A DNA stretch of 64,000 nucleotides, from NCBI RefSeq assembly GCF_001591825.1, contig NZ_BCVQ01000009.1, positions 1 to 64,000 on the forward strand. Reading direction: 5' to 3'. Below the pieces are notes generated by a model, which did no database searches, was not told the origin of the DNA, and saw only the letters and a program-made list of their open reading frames with translations. Positions 51,478 to 61,189 of the stretch are shown here, piece after piece. Position numbers and translations under genes: made by a program. The stretch's first letter is position 1. The number at the start of each line of letters is the position of its first letter. The stretch is from Rossellomorea vietnamensis NBRC 101237 (lineage in GTDB: Bacteria; Bacillota; Bacilli; Bacillales; Bacillaceae_B).

Positions 51478-52686
51478 TTATAACTCCAATGCTTCCTCTT
51501 GATGGAGAGCCATTGTTCTTCGTTTGGTCACGATTTTATATGCAGCGACTGTCACCAACACCACTCCACTGCAGATGATATATAAAGCCGAAAAACCGAG
51601 CTGAGATGAAACAAGCCCCAGCACAAACGACCCAACCGCAATCCCAAGGTCATAAAAAATGAAGAACGTAGCCGTCGCATGCCCCGTTCTCCTCTTCGGT
51701 GCAGCCTGTATCGACATGGTCTGGAAACTTGGAAGCAAAGCACCGTACCCGAGGCCAATCAGCGTTCCCGATACCAATAAGAACACGACGGAATGAGTGA
51801 AGCTTAAAAGAATCAGTCCAAAGGCAAAAATGATCAGGGACGGGTAGATGACCGCGTTGGGTCCCGACCGGTCAAATAAACGTCCTGTATATGGCCGCGA
51901 CAGCAGCATGGCCGCTGCAAATACGACAAAGAATAAACTGACGGATTCGAATAGACCGACAGACTTCGCATAAACGGAGATAAACGACATGATTCCTGAA
52001 TAAGCAAATGAGGTCAGGAACCCTACCAAGGCAATCGGGATCGCCTTCACTTCTATTAAATCCTTAAGGGTCAGGCGCCTGCTCACTACCTGTTCCACAA
52101 CCTCGTTCTCTGTCACCTGAATCCCAAATGAACATAGAAAGCCAATGACAATGATCCATGCAAGACCCATAAACAATGTCGTGTACGGAATCCACTGCAG
52201 CAGGGCCAGGGAAAGAAAAGGTCCGACTACTACTGCCAGGTTCATCGACATGGCAAAGTAACCAAGTCCCTCCCCCTTCCTGTTTGCCGGAATCATGTCT
52301 GCCGCAATCGCCACCATGACCGTTGAACCGATACTAAACCAGATTCCATGGAAGAAACGGAGCCCCATCAAAAAATAAAAATCATTTACCCAAAAGTAAA
52401 TGAATGAGGAGATTCCGAACATGAATACACTGAGGATGAGTGTCTTTTTCTTCCCTAACAGCTCAATGATTTTCCCCGAAAAAGGACGCACAATGATCGC
52501 CGATAGTAAGAAGACTGTTGTAGCAAGTCCTGCCTGACCTTCTGTTCCGTGCAACTCATCAAGCACATACAGAGGCAGGATGGTAAGCAGTGAGTAAAAA
52601 ACCAAAAAGAGAAAAAAGTTATTCAGTAACGCCATAAAAAATGGCCGTGTCCAGATGTTTTGATGTGTTGAATGCTCCACTATCAT
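51478..52686 (-). CDS. MFS transporter (DHA1-like), divergent from a MarR gene
   Basis: The 402-aa membrane protein has about twelve segments, with RPFSGKIIELLGKKKTL between TM2 and TM3 and a second DxxGR-type loop (RLFDRSGPNAVIYPS). Multidrug efflux is likely; the divergent MarR gene is the obvious regulator. The ATG at 52686 is only 1 nt from GAAGGAGA, so a GTG at 52680 is an equally good start (spacing 7). Confidence 0.88.
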   Translation of the reverse strand: MIVEHSTHQNIWTRPFFMALLNNFFLFLVFYSLLTILPLYVLDELHGTEGQAGLATTVFLLSAIIVRPFSGKIIELLGKKKTLILSVFMFGISSFIYFWVNDFYFLMGLRFFHGIWFSIGSTVMVAIAADMIPANRKGEGLGYFAMSMNLAVVVGPFLSLALLQWIPYTTLFMGLAWIIVIGFLCSFGIQVTENEVVEQVVSRRLTLKDLIEVKAIPIALVGFLTSFAYSGIMSFISVYAKSVGLFESVSLFFVVFAAAMLLSRPYTGRLFDRSGPNAVIYPSLIIFAFGLILLSFTHSVVFLLVSGTLIGLGYGALLPSFQTMSIQAAPKRRTGHATATFFIFYDLGIAVGSFVLGLVSSQLGFSALYIICSGVVLVTVAAYKIVTKRRTMALHQEEALEL

Positions 52687-52698
52687 TCTCCTTCGCGC

Positions 52699-52718
52699 AA
52701 TTAGTTGTTATACTAATT
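52699..52718. promoter_or_regulatory. Candidate MarR operator
   Basis: AATTAGT and ACTAATT form a perfect inverted repeat with a 6-nt centre, 13 bp upstream of the transporter start. A second inverted pair ACAAC/GTTGT lies at 52725-52753, closer to the MarR gene. Both fit a repressor that controls the divergent pair. Confidence 0.6.
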
Positions 52719-52833
52719 ATATCTACAACATGTATATTTGTAAATATAGTTGTTGTGACAATTAATTCAAATTCTTCCGGATTTCATGTATGATAAAGGG
52801 AAGAAACTCACGTAGAAGGTGAAACCAGTGACC

Positions 52834-53262
52834 ATGTCCCGAGATGAATCCATCGGCTTATATACGAGCCACACAGTCAAAAATATCATCCGTTTCCTTA
52901 CCCTCCATCTGAAAGATTTCGATGTGACACCAGAGCAGTGGACCGTCCTGAAGAGACTTGCAGAACAGGATGGAATCAGTCAAAAGCAGCTTGCCTTAAG
53001 GTCTGAAAAAGACCAGCCGACCGTAACCAGGATATTGGATATTCTGGAAAGGAAAGAACTGATTTATAAACAGAAAAACGCCGAAGACAGACGATCTTTT
53101 CTTATTTTCATCACAGAAAAAGGAATGAAAGCAAAGGAAGAGCTTTCCCCATTTATAGAGAATTTGTATGAAGATACGATCCTTAAAGGGATTTCAGAAG
53201 AGGAATTAGAAGTATATAAGAGCGTTCTTTCTCAAATCAACGCGAACATGACCAAAGGATAG
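52834..53262 (+). CDS. MarR-family regulator
   Basis: The protein (142 aa from the ATG at 52834; a GTG at 52828 is closer to AGAAGGTG) has the winged helix QDGISQKQLALRSEKDQPTVTRILDILERKELIYKQKNAEDRRSF, characteristic of MarR. It is divergent from an MFS transporter and cotranscribed with the sugar isomerase, 10 nt downstream. It likely represses the transporter. Confidence 0.88.
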   Translation: MSRDESIGLYTSHTVKNIIRFLTLHLKDFDVTPEQWTVLKRLAEQDGISQKQLALRSEKDQPTVTRILDILERKELIYKQKNAEDRRSFLIFITEKGMKAKEELSPFIENLYEDTILKGISEEELEVYKSVLSQINANMTKG

Positions 53263-53272
53263 GAGTGAGCGT

Positions 53273-54028
53273 ATGAAAGAAATCCCTGTTGCCCTCCAGA
53301 TGTATACATTGCGAAACGAGGCGGAAAAGGATTTTATCGGTACTCTTCAAAAAGTGGCTGATTTAGGTTATGAAGGGGTAGAACTTGCCGGTTATGGCGG
53401 TTTATCCGTCAACGAACTGAAAGATTTATTGGATAAGCTGAATCTTCGTGCCGTCTCCAGTCACATTTCTTTATCTGAACTAAGGAGCAATGTGGATCAG
53501 GTGATCGAGGATCAGCTTGAGCTTGGAAGTACCTACATCGTGTGCCCATATTTACCCCCTGAAGAACGAACAGAGGAAGATTATTTCAGATTGATCGATG
53601 ACTTGAACACCATTGGTGCAAAATGCTTTCAGGCGGGGATCACCCTCTGCTATCATCACCATGACTTCGAATTAAGGACTCTTTCCAACGGAAAAACGGC
53701 TCTCGAAACGATTCTGGCTGAAACGAATCCTCACTGGGTCAAAGCTGAATTTGATATCTATTGGCTGACGTATGCAGGGGAGAAGCCTGTTGAATGGCTG
53801 AAGCGTTACCAGGGTCGGACTCCCCTTGTCCATTTAAAAGATATGGCAACGGATGGCGAACGCTTTTTCGCAGAACTTGGATCGGGTGGGGTGGACCTCG
53901 AACCTATCCTGGAATTCGGTATGCACAGCGATGTGGACTGGTGGATTGTCGAACAGGACGACTCCAAGATCCCGCCAATCGACAGCGTTCGAAAAAGTCT
54001 TGAATACTTACGACATAATCAAGTTTGA
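53273..54028 (+). CDS. Sugar phosphate isomerase/epimerase (TIM barrel)
   Basis: The 251-aa protein is of the AP_endonuc_2/xylose-isomerase-like fold: VALQMYTLRNEAEKDF at the start, LCYHHHDFELR (metal ligands), VKAEFDIYWLTYAG and VHLKDM near residue 190, with a late Glu in VEQDDS. These supply the metal-binding residues. The substrate is unknown. AGGAGTGAG precedes the ATG, 10 nt after the MarR gene, so they share an operon. Confidence 0.9.
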   Translation: MKEIPVALQMYTLRNEAEKDFIGTLQKVADLGYEGVELAGYGGLSVNELKDLLDKLNLRAVSSHISLSELRSNVDQVIEDQLELGSTYIVCPYLPPEERTEEDYFRLIDDLNTIGAKCFQAGITLCYHHHDFELRTLSNGKTALETILAETNPHWVKAEFDIYWLTYAGEKPVEWLKRYQGRTPLVHLKDMATDGERFFAELGSGGVDLEPILEFGMHSDVDWWIVEQDDSKIPPIDSVRKSLEYLRHNQV

Positions 54029-54036
54029 TAAGATAA

Positions 54037-54071
54037 AAAGGAGAGCCGGGTACGATGGCTCTCCTTTTTCA
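54037..54071. terminator. Terminator between convergent genes
   Basis: Stem AAGGAGAGCC / GGCTCTCCTT with a 9-nt loop and TTTTT on the plus strand; its minus-strand T run is weaker. Confidence 0.88.
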
Positions 54072-54073
54072 CA

Positions 54074-55054
54074 TTATTTCAGTTTCGCTACAATCTTGCC
54101 TTTCACATGTCGCTCGGATAAGCGGCTGAGGGCTTCCGGTACTTCTTCAAGTGTCACCGTCTCTTTCAGCATGGCATCCAGCTTCCCTTGTTCCAACAGG
54201 TCAAGCATCCCATCCCCGATCACCGCAAAGTCCTTTTGGGCATTGAAATCTTCCGTTTGATGTGCCGCTGCAAGGGCGATTTCATGATAAGAAACGACTT
54301 TTGTGAATGATTTGATTTTGGTGAAATCAGGGGCACCGGCGATGTACACCATGTGACCCATATAAGCTAGGGCATCCAGGGAGTCCGTCGCACTCTGTCT
54401 GCTGACCGCATCCACGACGGCATCCACACCACGGCCATCCGTGATTTCCATTACTTTCGCTATTACATCTTCTTCCCTGTAGTCGATACAATAGTCTGCT
54501 CCAAGTGATTTCACATAGTCATGATTGTGACGGGACGCAGTCGATATGACGGTCTTCCCTGCAAGCTTCGCAAGTTGGACGCCAAACCCGCCTACTCCAC
54601 CGGCGCCTCCGTGGATCAAAATCGTCTCGACGTTGTCCAGGGGCAGTTTACGGTGAATGGCCTGGTAAGCCGTATAACCCGCAGTCGGAAGAGCTGCAGC
54701 ATCCTCGAAGGAAACACTGTCAGGAATGCTTGAAACCGTGTGTGCTGTGATGATGGCGTATTCTGCATATCCGCCTTTTTTCGTGAAATCCCCGTGGAAA
54801 ACGACACGATCTCCCTCTTTAAAATCCGTTACTCCCTCACCGACTTGTGCGACCACTCCTGCCACATCCAAACCGAGGATATGCGGATAGGACCAGACAG
54901 GCATCCCATTCGTGGCTGTCTTGTAGTCAACCGGGTTCAATCCGACGGCATGGACCTCCACGAGAAGTTCTCCTTTTTGCGGTGAAGGTGTTTCGATTTC
55001 CTCCACTTTCATGTCTTTCCATAAACCTTTATCTTTCAATAATAAAGCTTTCAA
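54074..55054 (-). CDS. Zinc-type alcohol dehydrogenase/quinone reductase-like protein
   Basis: The 326-aa MDR-superfamily enzyme lacks the usual catalytic zinc cysteines, so it is of the quinone oxidoreductase type. It has GLNPVDYKTATNG, LGLDVAGVVAQVG and the NADPH motif HGGAGGVGGFGVQLAK. NADPH-dependent reduction of quinones or enones is likely. AAGGAG is too near the ATG at 55063 and lies 9 nt from a TTG at 55054, which is the probable start. Divergent from an HxlR regulator. Confidence 0.88.
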   Translation of the reverse strand: MKALLLKDKGLWKDMKVEEIETPSPQKGELLVEVHAVGLNPVDYKTATNGMPVWSYPHILGLDVAGVVAQVGEGVTDFKEGDRVVFHGDFTKKGGYAEYAIITAHTVSSIPDSVSFEDAAALPTAGYTAYQAIHRKLPLDNVETILIHGGAGGVGGFGVQLAKLAGKTVISTASRHNHDYVKSLGADYCIDYREEDVIAKVMEITDGRGVDAVVDAVSRQSATDSLDALAYMGHMVYIAGAPDFTKIKSFTKVVSYHEIALAAAHQTEDFNAQKDFAVIGDGMLDLLEQGKLDAMLKETVTLEEVPEALSRLSERHVKGKIVAKLK

Positions 55055-55099
55055 TATATTCATCTCCTTAAAGAGCGTTATGATTATTTTGCTTACATG

Positions 55100-55114
55100 G
55101 TATATAATATATAC
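55100..55114. promoter_or_regulatory. Candidate HxlR operator
   Basis: GTATATAATATATAC is a perfect 15-bp palindrome between the divergent quinone reductase and HxlR genes, 46 bp upstream of the TTG start. It also contains a TATAAT-like -10, so a promoter/operator overlap is possible. Confidence 0.55.
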
Positions 55115-55185
55115 TATAAACACAATAAACAAGTAGGCACTATTTAGTATCCTGGTTACCGTTTGGAAACTGCGTTAATGGGAAG

Positions 55186-55240
55186 GTGCGGTTCAGCTAC
55201 TGATTTTTCATTCTTTTTCAGCAGCTGAACCAAACAGCAC
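55186..55240. other. Long hairpin in the leader of the HxlR gene
   Basis: GTGC and GGTTCAGCTACTGA pair with TCAGCAGCTGAACC and GCAC across a T-rich loop. No T run follows, so it is not a terminator. It may be an RNA leader element or a chance large inverted repeat. Confidence 0.55.
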
Positions 55241-55285
55241 ACTCAACAATTCCACAAACAACAACAACATCAAGGAGGTACCCAT

Positions 55286-55663
55286 ATGAAACAACTCAAT
55301 CCCGAATACCAATGCGCCATCGACCTCGTGATCGATGTCATCGGAGGAAAATGGAAGGTTCTGATACTATGGAATTTAAATGAAGGTGTAAAGAGGTTCA
55401 ATGAATTGAAGCGGTCCCTGCCGAACATCACACAGAAGATGCTTACCCAGCAGCTGCGGGAGCTGGAGGAACACGGACTGGTCGAGCGGAAGGTGTATCA
55501 GGAAGTGCCGCCGAAAGTCGAATATTCGACTACTGATATGGGGAAGAAACTCCAGGCCACGCTATTTGAGATGTGTAAATGGGGAGATGAATATGCCGAG
55601 CAGAAAGGGATCGGGATGAACCGGTGCTGGACAACCTATGATTTCATGGAGAATGATCAGTAA
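55286..55663 (+). CDS. HxlR-family transcription regulator
   Basis: The 125-aa protein has the HxlR winged helix: GGKWKVLILWNLNEGVKRFNELKRSLPNITQKMLTQQLRELEEHGLVERK. A conserved Cys10 (YQCAIDL) may sense electrophiles. AAGGAGG precedes the ATG. It is divergent from the quinone reductase, its probable target, as in the YodB/HypR type pairs. Confidence 0.9.
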   Translation: MKQLNPEYQCAIDLVIDVIGGKWKVLILWNLNEGVKRFNELKRSLPNITQKMLTQQLRELEEHGLVERKVYQEVPPKVEYSTTDMGKKLQATLFEMCKWGDEYAEQKGIGMNRCWTTYDFMENDQ

Positions 55664-55668
55664 GGCGA

Positions 55669-55697
55669 AAAGGACTTGTCGCATGGACAAGTCCTTT
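55669..55697. terminator. Bidirectional terminator
   Basis: Stem AAAGGACTTGTC / GACAAGTCCTTT with a 5-nt loop between convergent HxlR and epimerase genes. Confidence 0.85.
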
Positions 55698-55702
55698 CAT
55701 CG

Positions 55703-56593
55703 TCACTTCGCCAGGATCTGACCCAGTGCCTTTTCAAGGGTATCATACTGAAAGACGAATCCCGCTTTCTCTAACCGTTCCGGGATGACCCATCTGCTTT
55801 TCAGGACCAGTTCGGTTTCCGTTTTGATGAACACCGCACCTGCTTCAAGCATCCATTTTGGGGTCGGGAGCCCTATTTTCTTCTTCATCACGTTCCTTAA
55901 TTGAGCCATGAATTCACGATTGGTGACCGGATCCGGCGAGGCACAGTTGAATACTCCGATTAACTCCTTCTCTTCATTCAAAAAGAGAATGATCCGGTAC
56001 AGGTCTTCTACATGGATCCAGCTGAATTTCTGGGTTCCCGGTCCCTGCACCCCACCGAGACCAAATCTGACCAGGTTTTTATACGGTGTCATCACACCGC
56101 CATCCGGCCCCAGTACGATGGCGATACGTAAAGCAGCCTGTCGGGTCCCCGGTAATGAAAAGGAGAAGAATGCTTTCTCCCATTCCTTTGCCACTTCAAC
56201 GGAAAAGCCTGTGCCGATATCGCCGCCTACCTCCGTCATCGGCCGGTCCTCTGCATGGCGATAGATCGTGGCCGTACTGGAATTGATCCATAAGGGAGGC
56301 GGATTCTGACATTGTAAAAGGGCCTTCCCCAATAGGTTCGTCGTGTCCGTCCTGGATTTGAAAATGTCCGCTTTATTCTTTTCATTATACCGACAGTCGA
56401 CTGATTTCCCTGCAAGATTGATGAGCATATCGGCCCCTTCCAATGCCTGCATCACATCATCAGGCCGGTCCCAGGAAACATGGGGAGACTGTCTTGAAAT
56501 GATGATCACGTTATCGCCGTTCTCGAGAAATTTCTTCTGAAGATACTGGCCGATGAAGCCAGTTCCCCCTGCTATGACAATTTTCTTTTCCAC
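55703..56593 (-). CDS. TIGR01777-type NAD-dependent epimerase (YfhF-like)
   Basis: The protein (296 aa) has the Rossmann motif IAGGTGFIGQYL, NLAGKSVDCRY (typical of this SDR subgroup), WINSSTATIYRHAEDRPMTE and a conserved SWIHVEDL. Family members are linked to cell division inhibitor SulA-like annotations, but the function is uncertain. GTG at 56593 is chosen, with GGGTGG just upstream; a GTG at 56602 is also possible. Confidence 0.82.
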   Translation of the reverse strand: MEKKIVIAGGTGFIGQYLQKKFLENGDNVIIISRQSPHVSWDRPDDVMQALEGADMLINLAGKSVDCRYNEKNKADIFKSRTDTTNLLGKALLQCQNPPPLWINSSTATIYRHAEDRPMTEVGGDIGTGFSVEVAKEWEKAFFSFSLPGTRQAALRIAIVLGPDGGVMTPYKNLVRFGLGGVQGPGTQKFSWIHVEDLYRIILFLNEEKELIGVFNCASPDPVTNREFMAQLRNVMKKKIGLPTPKWMLEAGAVFIKTETELVLKSRWVIPERLEKAGFVFQYDTLEKALGQILAK

Positions 56594-56602
56594 ACTATCC
56601 AC

Positions 56603-56838
56603 CCATTTCTTTCGTGTGAGTTTGTGAATTAATTCACATTAATTATACCAAATACTGTAACAAATTCAACCGTTTTTTGTCTGATTCCCATATACACAAA
56701 AAATAGTGGAATATTCCTAGAAAAATATTTTTCTTTGAACGGCAAAGATAAAGGTAGAAATTCACCTCAAATTTCGTATATATCGACATTGTTGAACACT
56801 TAATATTTCAAATTTACTGAAAATTACCATTTTTTTCA
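56603..56838. other. AT-rich region upstream of the protease
   Basis: No gene found. Many A/T runs; upstream control sites such as DegU could be here but are not recognisable. Confidence 0.5.
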
Positions 56839-56867
56839 TTGTCAATCTTCCTATTTTTTACTAGACT
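56839..56867 (+). promoter_or_regulatory. Promoter of the neutral protease gene
   Basis: TTGTCA at 56839-56844 and TAGACT at 56862-56867 with 17-bp spacing, about 70 bp upstream of the start codon. Confidence 0.65.
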
Positions 56868-56938
56868 ACTAATTAGCCGCCGGGGCCAAAAGAAATAGCT
56901 ATTTCCAAAATCTATGATCAAAAGGGGAAATTGTAATT

Positions 56939-58582
56939 ATGTCGAAAAAGAAATTAGTTAGTTTAGCACTAGGTACTTCTCTTGTATTCAGCGCATCTTT
57001 TACAGGTGCCTCCGCATTCGCCCAGTCTTCAGATTCGATTACTTCGAAAATGGACATTCATCAAAAGGTCATGAACATAGATAAAAAAGGGCCAAGCTTC
57101 CTATCTGGGAAACTATCAAAAGGGATTGTAAAGAACGATCAAGACGTGAAAAAGTTCATAAAAGACAATAAAGAGCTTTTTGCCGTCGATCCCCATTCTG
57201 AACTGACACTACTTGAAAAGACGACAGATGATCTTGGAATGTCTCATTATCGATTCACTCAATCCGTGGACGGTGTCCCTGTTGATGGAGCCATCTTCAT
57301 TGTTCACACAAATAAAAAGAATGAAGTGACGGCTACGACGGGTCAGCTTTTTAAAGAAGCTTCTAAAAAAGTAACCAAGACAAAATCCAAAATCAATCAA
57401 AAATCCGCTACGGATCTTGCATGGAAGCACATCGGCCTATCAAAAGCCGACACTTTGAAAGGTGCTCAAAACGAGTTCAGCATTGATGCGAAGAAAGACA
57501 GTAAAATTGAAAACACAACTGAAAAAAATGATCTCGTGATTCATGAGAAGGATGGAAAGTTCACTCTTGCTTATAAAGTACAACTTCAATTCATCGAGCC
57601 TTATGGAGCGAACTGGCAGATCTATGTGGATGCCAAAGACGGATCGATTGTCGAAGCTTTCAATGCTGTGACAGATGCAGCGACAACCGGAAGCGGTTAC
57701 GGGGTTTTAGATGACTATAAAACTCTTAATACTTATTCTTCAAATGGAACTTATTACTTATATGATGTGACGAAACCGATGAATGGTGTCATCGAGACCT
57801 TTACAGCTCAAAATGGATCAAGTCTTCCAGGATACTATTCCACTGACAGCAATAACTCCTGGACTGCGTATTCACAAGCGGCTGATGTCGATGCCCATGC
57901 GTATGCCGGTAAAGTCTATGACTATTATAAAAACACACATAACCGCAATAGTTTCGACAACAACGGAGCGACCATCCGCTCTACTGTCCATTATGGATCC
58001 AACTATAATAATGCGTTCTGGAATGGTTCCCAAATGGTCTATGGTGACGGGGACGGATCCACTTTCACATCTCTTTCCGGTGCACTTGATGTTGTGGCCC
58101 ACGAGCTGACTCATGCCGTGACGGAGCGTACTGCCGGATTACAATATCAATATCAATCCGGGGCCCTGAACGAATCATTCTCTGATGTGTTCGGATACTT
58201 CTTAGATCCGGGCGATTACCTGATGGGTGAAGATGTCTACACCCCTGGCATCTCTGGAGATGCTCTGCGCAGTCTTTCAAACCCATCTAAATATGGACAA
58301 CCGGAACATATGAATAACTATGTGAACACTTCTTCCGATAACGGTGGTGTTCATACAAACTCCGGTATCCCGAATAAAGCGGCTTATAACACGATCTCAA
58401 GCATCGGGAAAGCCAAAGCAGAGAAAATCTACTATCGTGCCCTGACTGTCTACTTAACACCAACTAGTAATTTCAGTTATGCACGTGCAGCCCTTCTTCA
58501 ATCAGCAGCTGACCTGTACGGAAGTGGAAGCTCCACTTACAACTCCGTTAAAGCAGCTTGGGATGCTGTCGGGGTTTATTAA
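56939..58582 (+). CDS. Secreted neutral metalloprotease (thermolysin family M4, bacillolysin)
   Basis: The 547-aa prepro-enzyme has a signal peptide ([23 protein letters not shown]), a long propeptide (FTP/PepSY, about 30-240), and the M4 catalytic domain. The zinc motif HELTH is at residues 388-392, and the third ligand Glu lies in [13 protein letters not shown]. The catalytic His is in [14 protein letters not shown]. It degrades extracellular protein. AGGGGAAA precedes the start. A strong terminator follows. Confidence 0.96.
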   Translation: MSKKKLVSLALGTSLVFSASFTGASAFAQSSDSITSKMDIHQKVMNIDKKGPSFLSGKLSKGIVKNDQDVKKFIKDNKELFAVDPHSELTLLEKTTDDLGMSHYRFTQSVDGVPVDGAIFIVHTNKKNEVTATTGQLFKEASKKVTKTKSKINQKSATDLAWKHIGLSKADTLKGAQNEFSIDAKKDSKIENTTEKNDLVIHEKDGKFTLAYKVQLQFIEPYGANWQIYVDAKDGSIVEAFNAVTDAATTGSGYGVLDDYKTLNTYSSNGTYYLYDVTKPMNGVIETFTAQNGSSLPGYYSTDSNNSWTAYSQAADVDAHAYAGKVYDYYKNTHNRNSFDNNGATIRSTVHYGSNYNNAFWNGSQMVYGDGDGSTFTSLSGALDVVAHELTHAVTERTAGLQYQYQSGALNESFSDVFGYFLDPGDYLMGEDVYTPGISGDALRSLSNPSKYGQPEHMNNYVNTSSDNGGVHTNSGIPNKAAYNTISSIGKAKAEKIYYRALTVYLTPTSNFSYARAALLQSAADLYGSGSSTYNSVKAAWDAVGVY

Positions 58583-58603
58583 GACACGATCCAGTTAGCA
58601 GCC

Positions 58604-58637
58604 AAAAAGCCGTCCTACCCGGGACGGCTTTTTTCCT
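58604..58637 (+). terminator. Terminator after the neutral protease gene
   Basis: Stem AAGCCGTCC / GGGACGGCTT with a short loop and TTTTTTCC. Confidence 0.92.
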
Positions 58638-58741
58638 TTATACGAATCTCAGAAAATACTTCACCTACCCTCCCGGCAATCCGATATACTAAATATAGGT
58701 AATATGTCACAGTATCGGTCCATTATGAAGGAGGGATGATC

Positions 58742-59830
58742 ATGTTAGGGCATGTATTCATCAACATATGTATCTTAATATCCTTTTTGTACTTTGCCGG
58801 GATTGTGTTGAGAAATCCACGGAAATCACCGATTCCAATGAATGTATTGATTGGAACCTTCTCCGGGGTCCTTGGATTGGCTCTCATGTATTTTGCCATT
58901 CCTTTGGATCACCACAGTATAGTGGACCTGAGGCATGTAGCGATCGTGACCACCGCCGTCTATGTCGGGTGGATTCCTGCCCTTCTTTCAGCCTCCATCA
59001 TAACAGTCGGCAGAACGATCATGTTCGGTGTCACGCAGGAATCAACTGTGGCGGCAATCGGTATGTTGGTTATAGGTATCATCTGCAGCGTATTAAGCTT
59101 TCTCCCTTACCGGAGACTAGTTAAGATGCAGATTATGAACCTAGCCTCCCTGATGATCATTTTCATCTTGTTACAAATCAACATAGGTTTCTTGAATGCC
59201 TTGAAAATCATTCCTTATCATACGATTACTTCTATTCTGGTCGGCTTTATCGCTTATTTTATTGCCGAGCAGATCAAACGTTCAAATGAACACTATCATC
59301 AACTGGAACAGAACGCGACGAAAGACTTCCTCACAAGTCTCAATAACGTCCGACAATTTGACGTAAGCTATAATCAAGCTTTAAAGCATGCTCAGGAGAG
59401 ACGAGAAAAACTGTCCCTGCTGCTCATCGATATTGATCATTTCAAAAATGTGAATGATACGTTTGGTCACCAGGCAGGGGATGAAGTGCTAAAAGGACTC
59501 GGAAAGGTATTGACCCACCATTCCAGGTCTTTCGATATCGTATCCAGAAATGGAGGGGAAGAATTCAGTATCCTTTTGATCGACTGTCCACACAGCCACG
59601 GGATGGTCATTGCGGAAAGACTTCGGGAAGCAGTGGAACGACACTCCTTTATGATTACTGAAGAGCGGTCGATTCACATTACGATATCCGTTGGAGTATC
59701 CACCTACCCTGATACTGTTTCACCTGCGGGAGAAGAGATTTTTGAACAAGCAGATAAAGCCCTCTATTTGGCGAAACGTACGGGTCGGAATAAAGTTTGC
59801 GATTTTCAGATGGTTCAATCCATCCACTGA
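58742..59830 (+). CDS. Diguanylate cyclase with 5TM sensor
   Basis: The 362-aa protein has an N-terminal membrane region of about six segments, matching the 5TMR-LYT sensor (MNVLIGTFSGVLGLALMYFA; RHVAIVTTAVYVGWIPALLSA). A C-terminal GGDEF domain carries GGEEF (residues 271-275) and an inhibitory I-site RxxD (RSFD) five residues before it, so it should make cyclic-di-GMP and be feedback-inhibited. GGAGGG lies 6 nt from the ATG at 58742, which is preferred over the ATG at 58736. Confidence 0.93.
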   Translation: MLGHVFINICILISFLYFAGIVLRNPRKSPIPMNVLIGTFSGVLGLALMYFAIPLDHHSIVDLRHVAIVTTAVYVGWIPALLSASIITVGRTIMFGVTQESTVAAIGMLVIGIICSVLSFLPYRRLVKMQIMNLASLMIIFILLQINIGFLNALKIIPYHTITSILVGFIAYFIAEQIKRSNEHYHQLEQNATKDFLTSLNNVRQFDVSYNQALKHAQERREKLSLLLIDIDHFKNVNDTFGHQAGDEVLKGLGKVLTHHSRSFDIVSRNGGEEFSILLIDCPHSHGMVIAERLREAVERHSFMITEERSIHITISVGVSTYPDTVSPAGEEIFEQADKALYLAKRTGRNKVCDFQMVQSIH

Positions 59831-59837
59831 TATCCCC

Positions 59838-59882
59838 GACAAGATTCAACACTTTTCCTGGGAAATGATGTTGAATCTTGTC
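59838..59882. other. Strong hairpin after the diguanylate cyclase
   Basis: Perfect 14-bp arms GACAAGATTCAACA / TGTTGAATCTTGTC with a 17-nt loop; no clear T run on either strand. It could still terminate both convergent genes or stabilise the mRNA 3' ends. Confidence 0.65.
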
Positions 59883-59962
59883 CTATTAGACGTAAGGGAG
59901 TAAAAAATCGACTTTTTTCTCTTTATAAATATGGATTCTGAGATCACTTGTTACGCTTCGTT

Positions 59963-61189
59963 TCACACAGATGCCTTCAACGTGTCCTTATAATCCAAGC
60001 CAAAGCCGGTATGCAGGCACTCTACGGCAGATTGTACGTGACTTTTCTCAATCACAGCCGTCACACTTATGGAGGATTCGCCGATCAATTTCACTCTCAC
60101 ACCGCTTTCCAATAACATCCTGCACACCCCTACTTTTATCTCGGATCGCCCTTTCATATCCCCCCCGATGACCGACACCTTTGACAAGTTGCTTCGTTCT
60201 TCGATACGTGAGTACTTCCACTTGTCCTTCTCTTTTTCCAAAATGGATAACACCTCATGAAGGTCTTGTTTTTTGATCAATAAGGACAAACTGTTTCGGC
60301 ACCTTTGTATATAAACATCCCCTTGGATATGCCGGGAAGATAACTCACTCATGAATGCTTCCCGGAATCCTTCAACATCTTCACATTCGAACATTTCAAC
60401 TCTATGAATATCCTTTTCAAATGTGACACCAAACACAGGGATCGGCCCATTTTGTTTTATCTTTCCGTGGATAAGGGTTCCCCCGACATTTTCAAAACTT
60501 GATTTTATATATAGTGGGATTCCGAATTTCTTAGCATGTTTAATCGCTCTTGGATGAAGGACCCCCGCTCCCATGACAGCTAAATTCTGCATGTCCACAT
60601 ATGAAAGGGAAGTGATTTTCGATGCTTTTTTAACAAACCTTGGATCTGAAGTGTATACGCCATCGACATCCGTATAAATGTCACACCGATCTGCCTTTAA
60701 CGCGGACGCAAGAGCAGCGGCCGTAATATCGGATCCTCCTCTTCCCAAAGTCGAAATGTCCCCCTCCTCCGTTATTCCTTGGAATCCTGCGACCACGACT
60801 ACTCTTCCTACATTCAATTCGCTCTTGATACGACCTGTTTCAATAGCTTGAATATGAGCATTTCCAAGGATGGAATCCGTTCGAACGCCAGCCTGCCATC
60901 CTGTGAATGAGATGGCCTCAACCCCTTGCTGTTGAAGGGCCATTGTCAGTAGGGAAATCGTCACTTGTTCACCCGTTGACAATAACATATCCATTTCTCT
61001 CTTACTTGGTTCACTTGTAATCTCACTGACTAACTTTACAAGTGCATCGGTGGTTTTCCCCATTGCCGAAACCACAGCAACGACGTCATGACCTTTGCTC
61101 TTCTCCTGTATGATCTTTTCCGCCATTCGTTTTATTCTCTCGGTGGAACCAACAGAGGTCCCGCCGAATTTCTGAACAATTGTACTCAG
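59963..61189 (-). CDS. lysC: Aspartate kinase (LysC-type) in a siderophore operon
   Basis: The 408-aa enzyme phosphorylates aspartate at the entry to the aspartate family. It begins at VQKFGGTSVGS, with MLLSTGEQVTISLL, STLGRGGSDITAAALA (substrate/ATP site) and CDIYTDVDGVYTSDPR; two ACT-like domains make up the C-terminal third. The upstream frame goes to a TTG at 61240 overlapping the synthetase gene, but AAAGGAGGGG lies 7 nt before a CTG at 61189 that gives exactly the family N terminus. It is the last gene after the IucA/IucC gene; its flux would feed aspartate semialdehyde to diaminobutyrate. Confidence 0.9.
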   Translation of the reverse strand: MSTIVQKFGGTSVGSTERIKRMAEKIIQEKSKGHDVVAVVSAMGKTTDALVKLVSEITSEPSKREMDMLLSTGEQVTISLLTMALQQQGVEAISFTGWQAGVRTDSILGNAHIQAIETGRIKSELNVGRVVVVAGFQGITEEGDISTLGRGGSDITAAALASALKADRCDIYTDVDGVYTSDPRFVKKASKITSLSYVDMQNLAVMGAGVLHPRAIKHAKKFGIPLYIKSSFENVGGTLIHGKIKQNGPIPVFGVTFEKDIHRVEMFECEDVEGFREAFMSELSSRHIQGDVYIQRCRNSLSLLIKKQDLHEVLSILEKEKDKWKYSRIEERSNLSKVSVIGGDMKGRSEIKVGVCRMLLESGVRVKLIGESSISVTAVIEKSHVQSAVECLHTGFGLDYKDTLKASV

